Positions 6,368 through 12,113 of a stretch of 12,113 nt of DNA are shown one piece after another. Position numbers and translations under genes: made by a program. Source of the stretch: Verrucomicrobiota bacterium (GTDB lineage: Bacteria > Verrucomicrobiota > Verrucomicrobiia > Chthoniobacterales > Xiphinematobacteraceae). The notes below the pieces were generated by a model. It did not search any database, had not been told where the DNA came from, and saw only the letters and a program-made list of their open reading frames with translations. The DNA is taken from assembly GCA_003176035.1 (NCBI GenBank), contig PSRL01000137.1, positions 1 to 12,113 of the forward strand. Reading direction: 5' to 3'. How positions within the stretch are numbered: the stretch's first letter is position 1; every line of letters starts with the position of its first letter.

Positions 6368-6433
6368 TATTTCATAATTGCTTCTCGCTCCAGCCTCCCT
6401 AGGTTCTGGAAGAGAGCTTCTTAAGCGTTTTTA
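6366..6433 (+). terminator. Dispersed repeat copy B, probable comM terminator
   Basis: The region from TCATAATTGCTT (6368-6379) through CCTAGGTT is homologous to copy A at 966-1038. It can fold into a bulged stem in which GCT, CTC and TCCAG pair with CTGGA, GAG and AGC around a 12-nt loop. A short GCTT/AAGC hairpin and five T residues follow at about 6418-6433. The position, directly after comM and before the next gene at 6446, suits an intrinsic terminator, but the stem is imperfect. Confidence 0.35.
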
Positions 6434-6445
6434 AACTTTCATTCC

Positions 6446-7393
6446 ATGTTCCCCCTGAACCATAAGGAAAACCAGGAAAAAATCTGCATTTTCGCACCTA
6501 TTTATCCTGCCTACGATTGGCTTCTACCGATTCTGATCGAATGTGTGGATTACTTTTGGCCCGACCATCCTCAGATGAGATTTGCCGGCCTGGAAAATTC
6601 GGATGTTGTTTTAAACGATTCCGGAAATGTAAATTGGGCAGCGCTGGTGAGAGCAGGTCTCCAGCGCATTAAAGTCGAAGGATTTACGTTGGCATATCTC
6701 ATCACCGAGGAGCACATCCCGGTCCGCCCCTGTCATGTCTCTCACCTCAATGAGACACTTCCCCGTCTGATGCGACAGTTATCTGCGGTCTATATCAGTC
6801 TGATGGGGTGGGACAACCGACGATATTCCTCCCGCAGCCCAATTTTGGGAAAAGAGTTTTTTCGACTCAAACACCTTTCGGGGTTCAGAGATCCTCGATT
6901 CCATCTCCATCCGGCACTCTGGCAAATTCATGTTTTGGAGCGTTGCTGTGAAATCGCCCTGGAGGACCAATCTAAAAACGGCTCCGCCTGGCACTTTGAA
7001 AAATCAAATGACAAAGCCACCGCCAACCTTCCCAACAAATGGAAACAGCAATGTTATCAACTTTGTGCCGCGGAAATGCGAAGGGAGCCGCTCACACGCA
7101 CCGAAACCTTTCTGCGACATCTGGAAAGAATTTCGTATTTGAAGTTGATGGCTCTTTATCCCTTGATTCCCTCACGGAAGCTTGCCGACAGCTATTTTCG
7201 GCTCATCGGATTCGATCGTGTGGTCTGCGACGGCCCCTATCCCATGGTCTTCTCAGGCGTGTTCACTAAAGGAAAAATTAATCCCATATTGGAAAAGGGA
7301 CTCTCGACCACCCAGTTTGGCCGAGAAATTTATACTCGCCTGCTTGAGGAAACACTATCACGCGCCAGACGGATTCCATCCGGTTCTTCTTAA
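6446..7393 (+). CDS. Putative glycosyltransferase-like protein
   Basis: The 315-aa protein begins with a short polar stretch, then KICIFAPIYPAYDWLLPIL and VDYFWPDHPQMRF. This resembles the start of a bacterial family annotated as putative glycosyltransferases, in which a beta-strand is followed by a Y-x-x-L/W-P block and a WPD-P motif. Further family-like points are the acidic strand LITEEH (near residue 88) and the block LHPALWQIHVLERCCEIA ending in WHFEK (about 154-185), reminiscent of the family's L-P-x-LW ... W-x-FE region. There is no signal peptide or membrane segment, so it would act in the cytoplasm, perhaps in envelope polysaccharide synthesis. No canonical DxD is obvious, so activity is uncertain. 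No Shine-Dalgarno precedes the ATG. It follows comM by 100 bp but is probably a separate transcription unit. The assignment rests on motif recall only. Confidence 0.5.
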   Translation: MFPLNHKENQEKICIFAPIYPAYDWLLPILIECVDYFWPDHPQMRFAGLENSDVVLNDSGNVNWAALVRAGLQRIKVEGFTLAYLITEEHIPVRPCHVSHLNETLPRLMRQLSAVYISLMGWDNRRYSSRSPILGKEFFRLKHLSGFRDPRFHLHPALWQIHVLERCCEIALEDQSKNGSAWHFEKSNDKATANLPNKWKQQCYQLCAAEMRREPLTRTETFLRHLERISYLKLMALYPLIPSRKLADSYFRLIGFDRVVCDGPYPMVFSGVFTKGKINPILEKGLSTTQFGREIYTRLLEETLSRARRIPSGSS

Positions 7394-7466
7394 AGGTCAA
7401 ATGGATTGGGCCGCTATCGCGTTACACCGGTAGCTGCGGGGCAAAAATGCGAACATTGTTTGCCTA

Positions 7467-7526
7467 CTGACAAACTTTCTAGAAAAGTTTTACATTTTTT
7501 AGTTGTTTTACATTCATTATTACATT
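7467..7526 (+). promoter_or_regulatory. Promoter and operator-like repeats upstream of the toxin-antitoxin pair
   Basis: CTGACA (7467-7472) and TACATT (7491-7496) with 18-bp spacing make a plausible promoter. The spacer is almost exactly an inverted repeat, AAACTTT (7472-7478) and AAAGTTT (7484-7490) around CTAGA. TTTTACATT is repeated at 7488-7496 and 7506-7514, with a near copy TATTACATT at 7518-7526. Antitoxins of the AbrB/MazE fold usually repress their own operon, so these are candidate operator sites. Confidence 0.45.
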
Positions 7527-7542
7527 ACCATTTAGTCATCGT

Positions 7543-7758
7543 ATGACAACAGCAGTTTTATCCGCAAAATTTCAAATTGTCGTTCCGAAGAAATTTCGTG
7601 AGCGTTTTGCTTTGAAACCGGGACAAGAGGTGGAAATTGCCGAAAATGAGAAAGGGTTTGTTGAGATTCGCCCCATTCTTACGGCGGACCAATTGATCGG
7701 CTTTCTCAAAGGCCCCGATCCGCTTGACTTTGAACGGGAATCGGACCGATCAGTCTAA
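7543..7758 (+). CDS. vapB: AbrB/MazE-type antitoxin (VapB)
   Basis: The 71-aa protein carries the SpoVT/AbrB swapped-hairpin DNA-binding fold at residues 1-46: the S-x-K-x-Q-I-V-V-P-K-x-F-R-E-R-F pattern, then LKPGQEVEIAENEKGFVEIRP. The remaining residues (ADQLIGFLKG ... DFERESDRSV) form the short tail that normally threads into the toxin. It lies 21 bp upstream of the PIN-domain gene, the standard antitoxin-toxin order. It should neutralise the toxin and repress the operon, probably through the repeats at 7472-7526. The start is the ATG at 7543, which gives the conserved M-T-x-A-V-L-S-x-K/R opening; no clear Shine-Dalgarno is seen. Confidence 0.85.
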   Translation: MTTAVLSAKFQIVVPKKFRERFALKPGQEVEIAENEKGFVEIRPILTADQLIGFLKGPDPLDFERESDRSV

Positions 7759-7779
7759 CACAACTTTATCCGTTTCATT

Positions 7780-8172
7780 GTGAGTGCGCATATTTTGGAT
7801 TCTTCGGCATGGTTAGAATGCTTGGATCATGGCCCAAATACCGAGCATTTTGCTGCAATCTTACGAAAGCTTCCGGATTTACTGGTACCAAGTATCCTGA
7901 TTACCGAGGTTCGAAAGGTAATTCTCAGACAACGAAACGGATTTCAAGCGGATGAGGTCACTCGGGCTATGCGCTCGGCGACGGTCATTTCAATCGATGA
8001 GAATTTGGCGGTAGCCGCCGCTGACCTTGCTATTCGACATAAACTACCATTTGCAGATTCCCTGGTTTACGCTGTGACGCTAGCTTGGAAGGCAACTCTA
8101 TGGACTCAAGACGATGACTTTGAGGATCTCCCTCATGTCCGTTATTTTCGGAAACGAAAGCCTCTGCATTAA
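7780..8172 (+). CDS. vapC: PIN-domain toxin ribonuclease (VapC)
   Basis: The 130-aa protein has the PIN-domain layout and the usual VapC length. The acidic metal-binding residues are D7 (HILDSSAWLE), E43 (ITEVRKV), D93 (LPFADSLVYA) and D111/D112 (LWTQDDDFE). VapC toxins are Mg-dependent endoribonucleases that cut tRNA or rRNA and stop growth when the antitoxin is lost. All expected acidic positions are present, so it looks intact. The frame starts with GTG at 7780; no in-frame ATG is available in the conserved N-terminus. It is paired with the AbrB-type antitoxin upstream. It converges on the deformylase gene, and its stop codon overlaps the end of an open frame running beyond that gene's stop on the other strand. 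Confidence 0.88.
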   Translation: MSAHILDSSAWLECLDHGPNTEHFAAILRKLPDLLVPSILITEVRKVILRQRNGFQADEVTRAMRSATVISIDENLAVAAADLAIRHKLPFADSLVYAVTLAWKATLWTQDDDFEDLPHVRYFRKRKPLH

Positions 8173-8176
8173 CCAA

Positions 8177-8251
8177 CTTCGTTGGGTTCTACTTCGTTGG
8201 GTTCCACTTCGTTGGATTCCACCTCATTGGATTCCGATTTGTGGGATTCCT
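8177..8251. repeat. 15-bp tandem repeat, five units
   Basis: Five 15-bp units run head to tail from 8177: CTTCGTTGGGTTCTA, CTTCGTTGGGTTCCA, CTTCGTTGGATTCCA, CCTCATTGGATTCCG and ATTTGTGGGATTCCT. Divergence increases toward 8251. Read on the minus strand, in frame with and directly after the deformylase stop codon (8253-8255), they encode degenerate pentapeptides of the type ESNEV/EPNEV, ending at TAA (8169-8171). Confidence 0.8.
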
Positions 8252-8252
8252 T

Positions 8253-8816
8253 TCACTCCGGAAATGCGGTATTGGAGCGGGAAAGCATTGCAATGGCTGG
8301 CTCAAGTTCTCGACGGGTTTGCGCATCCATTCGGTCTATGAAGAGGGTCCCCTGAAGGTGATCATATTCATGTTGGATAGCCCGAGCTAGCAAACCTCCG
8401 GCAAGAAAATCGATTGGCTGGCCATCCAATCCTAAAGCACGGAGACGTACCCGACTCGGTCGAGGGACCTCCCCAAACACATCGGGAAAACTGAGGCATC
8501 CCTCTTGTTCACTTTCTATTTCTCCCTCAGGCTCAATTTCGGGGTTAATGACAACCAACGGCATCAAATGGTCGAACGGGGATTCTTGACCATTTTTCCA
8601 CATTTTCCCGGGACGTTCCTCATTTTGAAGAACTTCCAGTACAAATAATTGCATGGAGACTCCTACTTGTTGGGCCGCCAGCCCCACTCCATTTTTCTCT
8701 CGCATAGTGTCGACCATATCCGCTGCTAGTCTGCGCAAACGATCGTCGATTTCTGCCACTTTCCGCCCTTTGGAACGTAAAGCTGGGTGCCCGTATGTCA
8801 CGACTTCTAGGACCAT
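8253..8816 (-). CDS. def: Peptide deformylase (canonical copy)
   Basis: The 187-aa enzyme removes the formyl group from the N-terminal methionine of new proteins. All three motifs are intact: GVGLAAQQ (43-50, motif G-x-G-x-A-A-x-Q), EGCLS (105-109, with metal ligand C107) and HEYDH (149-153, with metal ligands H149 and H153 and catalytic E150). The opening VTYGHPALRSKGRKV is typical. Compared with compact deformylases it has a longer central stretch (about 63-84), shared with its neighbour. The ATG at 8816 overlaps the upstream deformylase gene by 10 bp and has a clear AAGGAG 6 nt upstream, so translational coupling is likely. The frame beyond the TGA stays open for 27 codons with pentapeptide repeats, suggesting a lost or optional acidic tail. 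Confidence 0.95.
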   Translation of the reverse strand: MVLEVVTYGHPALRSKGRKVAEIDDRLRRLAADMVDTMREKNGVGLAAQQVGVSMQLFVLEVLQNEERPGKMWKNGQESPFDHLMPLVVINPEIEPEGEIESEQEGCLSFPDVFGEVPRPSRVRLRALGLDGQPIDFLAGGLLARAIQHEYDHLQGTLFIDRMDAQTRRELEPAIAMLSRSNTAFPE

Positions 8817-9400
8817 CTGTCGCTCCTTATTTTATCTCCGTGCAGGGGTGAGGAAAAATTGGTGATCTGCTCATAGATGCTAGAGCCGAGTTTTCTTCGC
8901 GCTTGATCATCCATCCGGTCGAAGAAGAGGATGGCTTGCAGGTGGTCCATCTCATGTTGTATTGCTCGGGCAAGAAGACCCTGAGCGCGCAATTCTATCG
9001 GTTTGTTGTCCAAATCTTGCGCGTGGAGAGAAACGCCCAGAGGGCGTTTTACTTCTCCATAAACGCCGGGTAAACAGGGGCTCCCCTCAATCCCGATCTG
9101 CATTTCCCCTTCAGTTGCAATCTTCGGATTGATCACCACTAGCGGCATATGCTCTTCCAAAGGAGCTTGTTTTCCCGCCATCCACATTTGGCTGGGTTGT
9201 TTTTCATCCTGGGGCACGCCGAGAACAAACATTTGCACGGCCTTCCCCACTTGATGTGCCGCCATGCCCACCAACTCATTGGCATACATGGTTTCGATCA
9301 TATCCGCGGCTAACGTATACAAGCGCTCACCAAGAGCGGTGATCTTACGACCGCGGGTGCGAAGCACCGGATGTCCATAAGTAACTATATCTAAAATCAT
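8807..9400 (-). CDS. def: Divergent second peptide deformylase with altered metal-ligand motif
   Basis: The 197-aa protein aligns with the adjacent deformylase without gaps over about 165 residues, at roughly half identity, so the two are tandem duplicates. Motif 3 is kept (HEMDH, 149-153). Motif 1 reads LVGMAAHQ (43-50), with the first Gly replaced by Leu. Motif 2 reads EGSPCLP where the canonical copy has EGCLSFP: Ser takes the place of the metal-binding Cys, and a Cys appears two residues later. Deformylases use this Cys plus two His residues to hold the metal, so activity may be reduced, altered or lost unless C109 substitutes. It lies 57 bp downstream of exbD and overlaps the next gene by 10 bp, in the same direction. 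GGGGA lies just before the ATG at 9400. Confidence 0.85.
   Translation of the reverse strand: MILDIVTYGHPVLRTRGRKITALGERLYTLAADMIETMYANELVGMAAHQVGKAVQMFVLGVPQDEKQPSQMWMAGKQAPLEEHMPLVVINPKIATEGEMQIGIEGSPCLPGVYGEVKRPLGVSLHAQDLDNKPIELRAQGLLARAIQHEMDHLQAILFFDRMDDQARRKLGSSIYEQITNFSSPLHGDKIRSDRWS
8823..8828 (-). promoter_or_regulatory. Strong Shine-Dalgarno (AAGGAG) of the canonical deformylase
   Basis: AAGGAG on the minus strand lies 6 nt before the ATG at 8816, inside the last codons of the upstream deformylase gene. It fixes that start and is the clearest ribosome-binding site in the window. Confidence 0.75.
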
Positions 9401-9457
9401 ATCATTTTCCCCAGTAGTAAAAGGGCAATCATATCGAAGCGCGTATTGAGCAAAATT

Positions 9458-9877
9458 TCATTTCTCTTTTTTGGGTTGTGTGAACGTAGGTACGTTTCGC
9501 AGTCCCGCTTTGGTAAGCGCATCAAGGGCGTGAACAACTAGAGAAAATGGCGCGTCTCGATCGACTTGCATTGCAAAGGGGCGGTTGGGATTCTCGGCCC
9601 GCGCATTTTGAAGCGCATTGGCCAAAGCCTCCATCCTCACCGGTTTGCCATCAAGCGTCACTTGATGCGGGCCGCGTAAGGCGAGGATGATAGATTCGCG
9701 GGCCGTAGCAGCCGAAGGGGTAGCCGTTTCAGAGTGCGGAAGACGAATGTTGACCTGCGGCATTTGTTTCCGAAAGGTCGTTGTCACTATAAAGAAAATC
9801 AGCAGGATCGCCAGGATGTCAATCAACGACACCACGATGATCTGAGGCATTCTCTTTTTTTTTGTATAAAATCTCAC
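9458..9877 (-). CDS. exbD: ExbD/TolR family proton-channel subunit
   Basis: The 139-aa protein has a short basic cytoplasmic N-terminus (MRFYTKKKR), one membrane segment at about 12-33 (IIVVSLIDILAILLIFFIV) and a periplasmic ExbD/TolR domain. D20 in the membrane segment occupies the position of the essential proton-carrying Asp. ExbD works with ExbB and a TonB-type protein to couple the proton-motive force to outer-membrane transport. The frame starts with GTG at 9877, needed to include the basic N-terminus usual in the family; the next Met is codon 10. A run of nine A residues lies within codons 5-8. It is 69 bp downstream of exbB and 57 bp upstream of the first deformylase gene. Confidence 0.9.
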   Translation of the reverse strand: MRFYTKKKRMPQIIVVSLIDILAILLIFFIVTTTFRKQMPQVNIRLPHSETATPSAATARESIILALRGPHQVTLDGKPVRMEALANALQNARAENPNRPFAMQVDRDAPFSLVVHALDALTKAGLRNVPTFTQPKKEK

Positions 9878-9946
9878 GCAGACTACGCCTCTATTCTTAG
9901 GAATCCTTAGCTAAAAAGAAGTGTTTTGAAAACTGAGGATATCAGT

Positions 9947-10609
9947 TTAATCATCGCTTTTTTTGGGCATGTTCATTTCGGTCTGCTGTCTGGGATAACA
10001 CTTAATCATCAAATCAGAAACGATCGATTCCATCTCCACCGCCATCACTTCAATACGACGATAAAAATAGCTGTGGGCTATCAGGGCACAGGCAGCAAGC
10101 GCCAGGCCAACGATTGTGTTATTTAGGGCCTCGGAAATTCCACGCGCAACTACTTCGGGACGGCCCGTTTCCCCAACGTTTGCAAAGACACTTACCAACC
10201 CGGAAAGGGTCCCTAATAGCCCGATTAATGGCGCAATGCCGGTAGCAATCTCCAAAATAACAAGACCCATCTCCATTAAAGAAGTTTCGCGACGCGCACG
10301 AGTTTGCACCGCTTCGACGTTTTCGGCTCGAGGCCAATTCCGATGCCGCAAGAGAACTAATATGATACGGCCCAATGGAGAAGGATATCTCACGCAAGTG
10401 CTGATGAGACGGTCTCCCTTTTCTCCGTTAAAGTTCTCGATTTCGTCTAAGATCGGAGCAGGCAAAATCTTGTGATATAGCAATGCCGTACCCCGTAGGA
10501 TAATCACCGTTAGGGCAATTATGGAGAGCACAAGCAAGCAGCCCATGAAGAAGCCGCCACGCAGGAAAAATTCGAGGCCATTAAATAGGAAAGAAGCAAT
10601 AGGGTTCAT
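9947..10609 (-). CDS. exbB: ExbB/MotA/TolQ family proton-channel subunit
   Basis: The 220-aa protein has three membrane segments at about 18-40, 116-142 and 162-184, with a cytoplasmic loop between the first two, as in ExbB/TolQ. The family core is seen in IAPLIGLLGTLSGLVSVF (125-142) and ISEALNNTIVGLALA (158-172), including the conserved Gly-Thr pairs and an acidic residue (E160) before the third segment. It forms the pentameric proton channel around the ExbD dimer in the inner membrane. The start codon is only 1 bp from the terminal repeat of a foldback element (10611-10775), and no Shine-Dalgarno is present. The insertion may therefore have replaced the original leader, or translation may begin at M22. 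Confidence 0.92.
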   Translation of the reverse strand: MNPIASFLFNGLEFFLRGGFFMGCLLVLSIIALTVIILRGTALLYHKILPAPILDEIENFNGEKGDRLISTCVRYPSPLGRIILVLLRHRNWPRAENVEAVQTRARRETSLMEMGLVILEIATGIAPLIGLLGTLSGLVSVFANVGETGRPEVVARGISEALNNTIVGLALAACALIAHSYFYRRIEVMAVEMESIVSDLMIKCYPRQQTEMNMPKKSDD

Positions 10610-10610
10610 A

Positions 10611-10775
10611 CTATAGCGAAAGCCCTATAAGATGATCACAAATTTGGAGGGTATTTTTTCTTCGGGTGCGGCGCAAAAGCAAGGCCATATCCATGATATG
10701 GAATTGCTTTTGCGACAATGGCTGAGGGAAAAAGACCCACAAAGTTGCTCTCATTTTATAGGGCTTTCGCTATAG
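10611..10775. mobile_element. 165-bp foldback (MITE-like) element
   Basis: The whole segment is an imperfect palindrome centred on 10693. The outer ends are perfect 19-bp inverted repeats (10611-10629 and 10757-10775) with the tip CTATAG. The centre is a near-perfect hairpin: 11 bp (10672-10682/10704-10714), a GG/AA mismatch and 7 bp (10685-10691/10695-10701) around a 3-nt loop. The arms between also match when inverted. TA-rich tips would fit a non-autonomous element moved by a Tc1/IS630-type transposase, but no transposase is in the window. A matching single end lies at 6340-6367. Confidence 0.65.
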
Positions 10776-10974
10776 CTTCTTTGGTTTCTTTTAGAAGTCA
10801 ATAATTGCAAAACAAGCACCTTTTGCACCCGAGTGATCATTTTTCTATAAGCGTCACAATGCGGTCTCCATCCGGCAACCGCCGGACCTGGAACAAAAAA
10901 TTCGGCAACCTCATGACGATTTCTTGCAACATGTAACTATTTAGTTAATAAATGTTCTAGGTTTTAGGATAGGT
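10776..10974. other. Remaining tonB-exbB spacer: small hairpins and a 31-codon ORF
   Basis: Between the foldback element and the TonB-family stop are TGCAAAA/TTTTGCA, a 7-bp hairpin with an 8-nt loop (about 10806-10827), and TCCGGC/GCCGGA (about 10868-10883, loop AACC). There is also a weak TAACT/AGTTA stem near 10934. None is followed by a T-run on the minus strand. The only reading frame of note is the short ORF at 10837-10932. Confidence 0.35.
10837..10932 (-). CDS. Possible 31-aa small ORF between tonB and exbB
   Basis: An ATG at 10932 opens 31 codons (beginning MLQEIVMRLPNFLFQV and continuing RRLPDGDRIVTLIEK) before TGA at 10837-10839. The composition is protein-like, with alternating hydrophobic and charged residues, but there is no Shine-Dalgarno and no family is recognised. 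It may be a small protein, or the tail of a gene cut by the foldback element insertion or other decay. Support is weak. Confidence 0.25.
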   Translation of the reverse strand: MLQEIVMRLPNFLFQVRRLPDGDRIVTLIEK

Positions 10975-12000
10975 TCAGTTAGAGATGATTGAGAAGCTAT
11001 AGTCGACCTCAATGCGTCCCTGGGGTAAGGAACCGACTATTTCAGGCGGAATCGGAGGCATCTCGGCATCCGTTATCGATTGAATACTGGTGGCTGCCAA
11101 AAGTTCATTTGAAGTATTGCCAATGACTTGGACAGCTTCCACCTTGCCGCTCGGTGTCACTCTGAAACGAATATCCACTGTTCCGATGCGGTACAAGTCC
11201 ATGTCGCGCTGAATCAGATAATACCACCTTGCACCGATCGCGTTTGAAAGGAGCTTTTTATAGCGTCCGAGTGGTGTGGCAGCTACGTCCAGAGCAGCCC
11301 GCCCGCGGTTTGAAATATTACCATCAATTCGCACAACACGTGTTTCAGACTGATATCCGGGACGCTGTGCCGGCGAGGAAGGACGGGCAAGGGAGGGGGG
11401 CGGGTTCGCAGGTTTGGGTTGAACTGTTTCCTCCGGTTTGTCGGCGGGGTGCGATTTCTCGGGTTTCAAAATGGGGAGAGCGGTCGGAGGGAGCGACGGA
11501 GCGGCTGCCTGCTGCTTTGCTTTCGTTGTCTCTTTGGGTTGGGCTTGGGTGGGAGGAGATAGTTTGGAAGGAAGGCTTCCCCCGGACGTCTTACCGGGCG
11601 AATACTCGCGGTTTTGAAGTTCGAGGGCCTCTGATTGATGGCCATCCAAGGTTGGCATAGGTACCCTGCCAGCTGCCGACATTTCGCTTGCCGCCCGAGT
11701 GTTGTTGTCCGACTCAAACCGTGGTTTTTGTGGACGGCTTTCTGTCGCTTGGCTGGAATCGGTCGCCAAATATTGCCCGGCATTCGTAACGAGATTCAAT
11801 AGGACCTCCTGAACATCCGGATTTTTCTGAAGGGGCAACACCCGCCGACTGTCGTGAAGAAACCAAGCGATCAGAAGAATAAGAAGGAGATGGCAGAGAA
11901 TGGATATGAACAGAGCCCAAAGGACCTTGCGTCTGGCCTCCTTTCTCTCTTCCAAGGTCACCCAAACGGAGCCGGAAGTTACTAATGCCTCTGTTTTCAT
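10975..12000 (-). CDS. tonB: TonB-family energy transducer
   Basis: The 341-aa protein has the TonB plan. A short cytoplasmic N-terminus is followed by one membrane anchor at about 26-48 containing the S33-x-x-x-H37 pattern that TonB uses to contact ExbB/ExbD. Next comes a long Pro/Lys/Ser/Gln-rich periplasmic spacer (about 60-235), then a C-terminal TonB/TolA-like domain (about 240-341: GARWYYLIQRDMDLYRIGTVDIRFRV ends the first strand, followed by a second strand and a MPPIPPEIVG segment). It would span the periplasm and pass energy to outer-membrane receptors. The exbB and exbD genes follow in the same direction after a 365-bp spacer. Because the C-terminal domain also resembles TolA, a Tol-type role is possible. 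No Shine-Dalgarno precedes the ATG at 12000; a terminator-like hairpin lies only 14 bp upstream. Confidence 0.8.
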   Translation of the reverse strand: MKTEALVTSGSVWVTLEERKEARRKVLWALFISILCHLLLILLIAWFLHDSRRVLPLQKNPDVQEVLLNLVTNAGQYLATDSSQATESRPQKPRFESDNNTRAASEMSAAGRVPMPTLDGHQSEALELQNREYSPGKTSGGSLPSKLSPPTQAQPKETTKAKQQAAAPSLPPTALPILKPEKSHPADKPEETVQPKPANPPPSLARPSSPAQRPGYQSETRVVRIDGNISNRGRAALDVAATPLGRYKKLLSNAIGARWYYLIQRDMDLYRIGTVDIRFRVTPSGKVEAVQVIGNTSNELLAATSIQSITDAEMPPIPPEIVGSLPQGRIEVDYSFSIISN

Positions 12001-12013
12001 TCAACGGTTTCTG

Positions 12014-12033
12014 AAAAAATCGGACGAAGTCCG
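12014..12033 (-). terminator. Small intrinsic-terminator-like hairpin upstream of the TonB-family gene
   Basis: On the minus strand CGGAC-TTC-GTCCG (12033-12021) is followed by A and six T residues (12019-12014). The 5-bp GC-rich stem with a T-run resembles an intrinsic terminator or attenuator for transcription entering from beyond 12113. It sits 14 bp before the TonB-family ATG, leaving no room for a promoter in between. Confidence 0.4.
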
Positions 12034-12113
12034 CGCAAGGCCCGCAGTGATTTTACATTCATTTGTAGCGCAAAAACACCTTATTTCCCAGCTCTCGGCT
12101 TCTAAAAGGACCG

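Noticed and set aside
8177..8251. CRISPR-like array
   Set aside because: The 15-bp units are directly adjacent with no spacers, so this is a simple tandem repeat.
8114..8341. 75-codon plus-strand frame with LRWVP-type repeats
   Set aside because: It overlaps the ends of vapC and def and only reads the 15-bp tandem repeat in the opposite direction. The minus-strand reading is in frame with def and is the better explanation.
9851..9864. Nine-A run in exbD as a programmed frameshift site
   Set aside because: The frame is intact on both sides and no alternative product or stimulatory structure is visible. The run is simply noted as slippage-prone.
11714..12004. 96-codon minus-strand frame at the TonB-family N-terminus
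   Set aside because: It is an out-of-frame shadow; the overlapping frame encodes the TonB membrane anchor with the S-x-x-x-H pattern.
12051..12063. TTTTACATTCATT shared with the vapBC promoter region (7506-7518)
   Set aside because: The 13-nt AT-rich match is isolated, has no flanking homology and lies in an unrelated context, so chance is likely.

Overview
The window reads as a chromosomal segment of a Gram-negative bacterium. It carries a TonB-ExbB-ExbD energy-transduction set, two peptide deformylases, a ComM/YifB ATPase and a VapBC-type toxin-antitoxin pair. The look of the ExbD N-terminus and the exb-def arrangement suggest a Verrucomicrobiota/PVC-type lineage. That is a family-level impression only; there is no rRNA or complete tRNA to test it. 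Most genes lack a clear Shine-Dalgarno sequence; the clearest one precedes the second deformylase.

Layout. Positions 1-34 hold the 5' part of a minus-strand tRNA that runs off the window. From 138 to 4666 there is a minus-strand cluster of four unrecognised genes separated by AT-rich or hairpin-rich spacers: a 164-aa protein, a roughly 770-aa coiled-coil protein, a 98-aa protein and a 150-aa protein. Three of the four end in copies of one short repeat (consensus N-x-I-G-N-V/I-x-x-x-A-x-V-L-S). The spacers share a TTAACAG motif. This cluster is the most novel part of the window and looks like a lineage-specific family of fibre-like or exported proteins of unknown role.

From 4832 the plus strand carries comM (4832-6346), a glycosyltransferase-like gene (6446-7393) and an AbrB/MazE-type antitoxin with a PIN-domain toxin (7543-8172). 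The toxin gene converges on a minus-strand block. In transcription order that block is a TonB-family protein (12000-10975), a spacer with a 165-bp foldback element and a 31-codon ORF, exbB, exbD, a divergent deformylase and a canonical deformylase. The two deformylase genes overlap by 10 bp. TonB, ExbB and ExbD would together use the proton-motive force to energise outer-membrane transport, while the deformylases act in N-terminal protein processing; they share the operon by position only.

Repeats and small elements: a MITE-like foldback element (10611-10775) ends next to the exbB start codon, and a matching single end sits on the comM stop codon. A dispersed element of about 65-70 bp with a terminator-like 3' end occurs at 966-1038 and 6366-6433. 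A 15-bp tandem repeat (8177-8251) lies just after the canonical deformylase gene and continues its frame as pentapeptide repeats beyond the stop codon.
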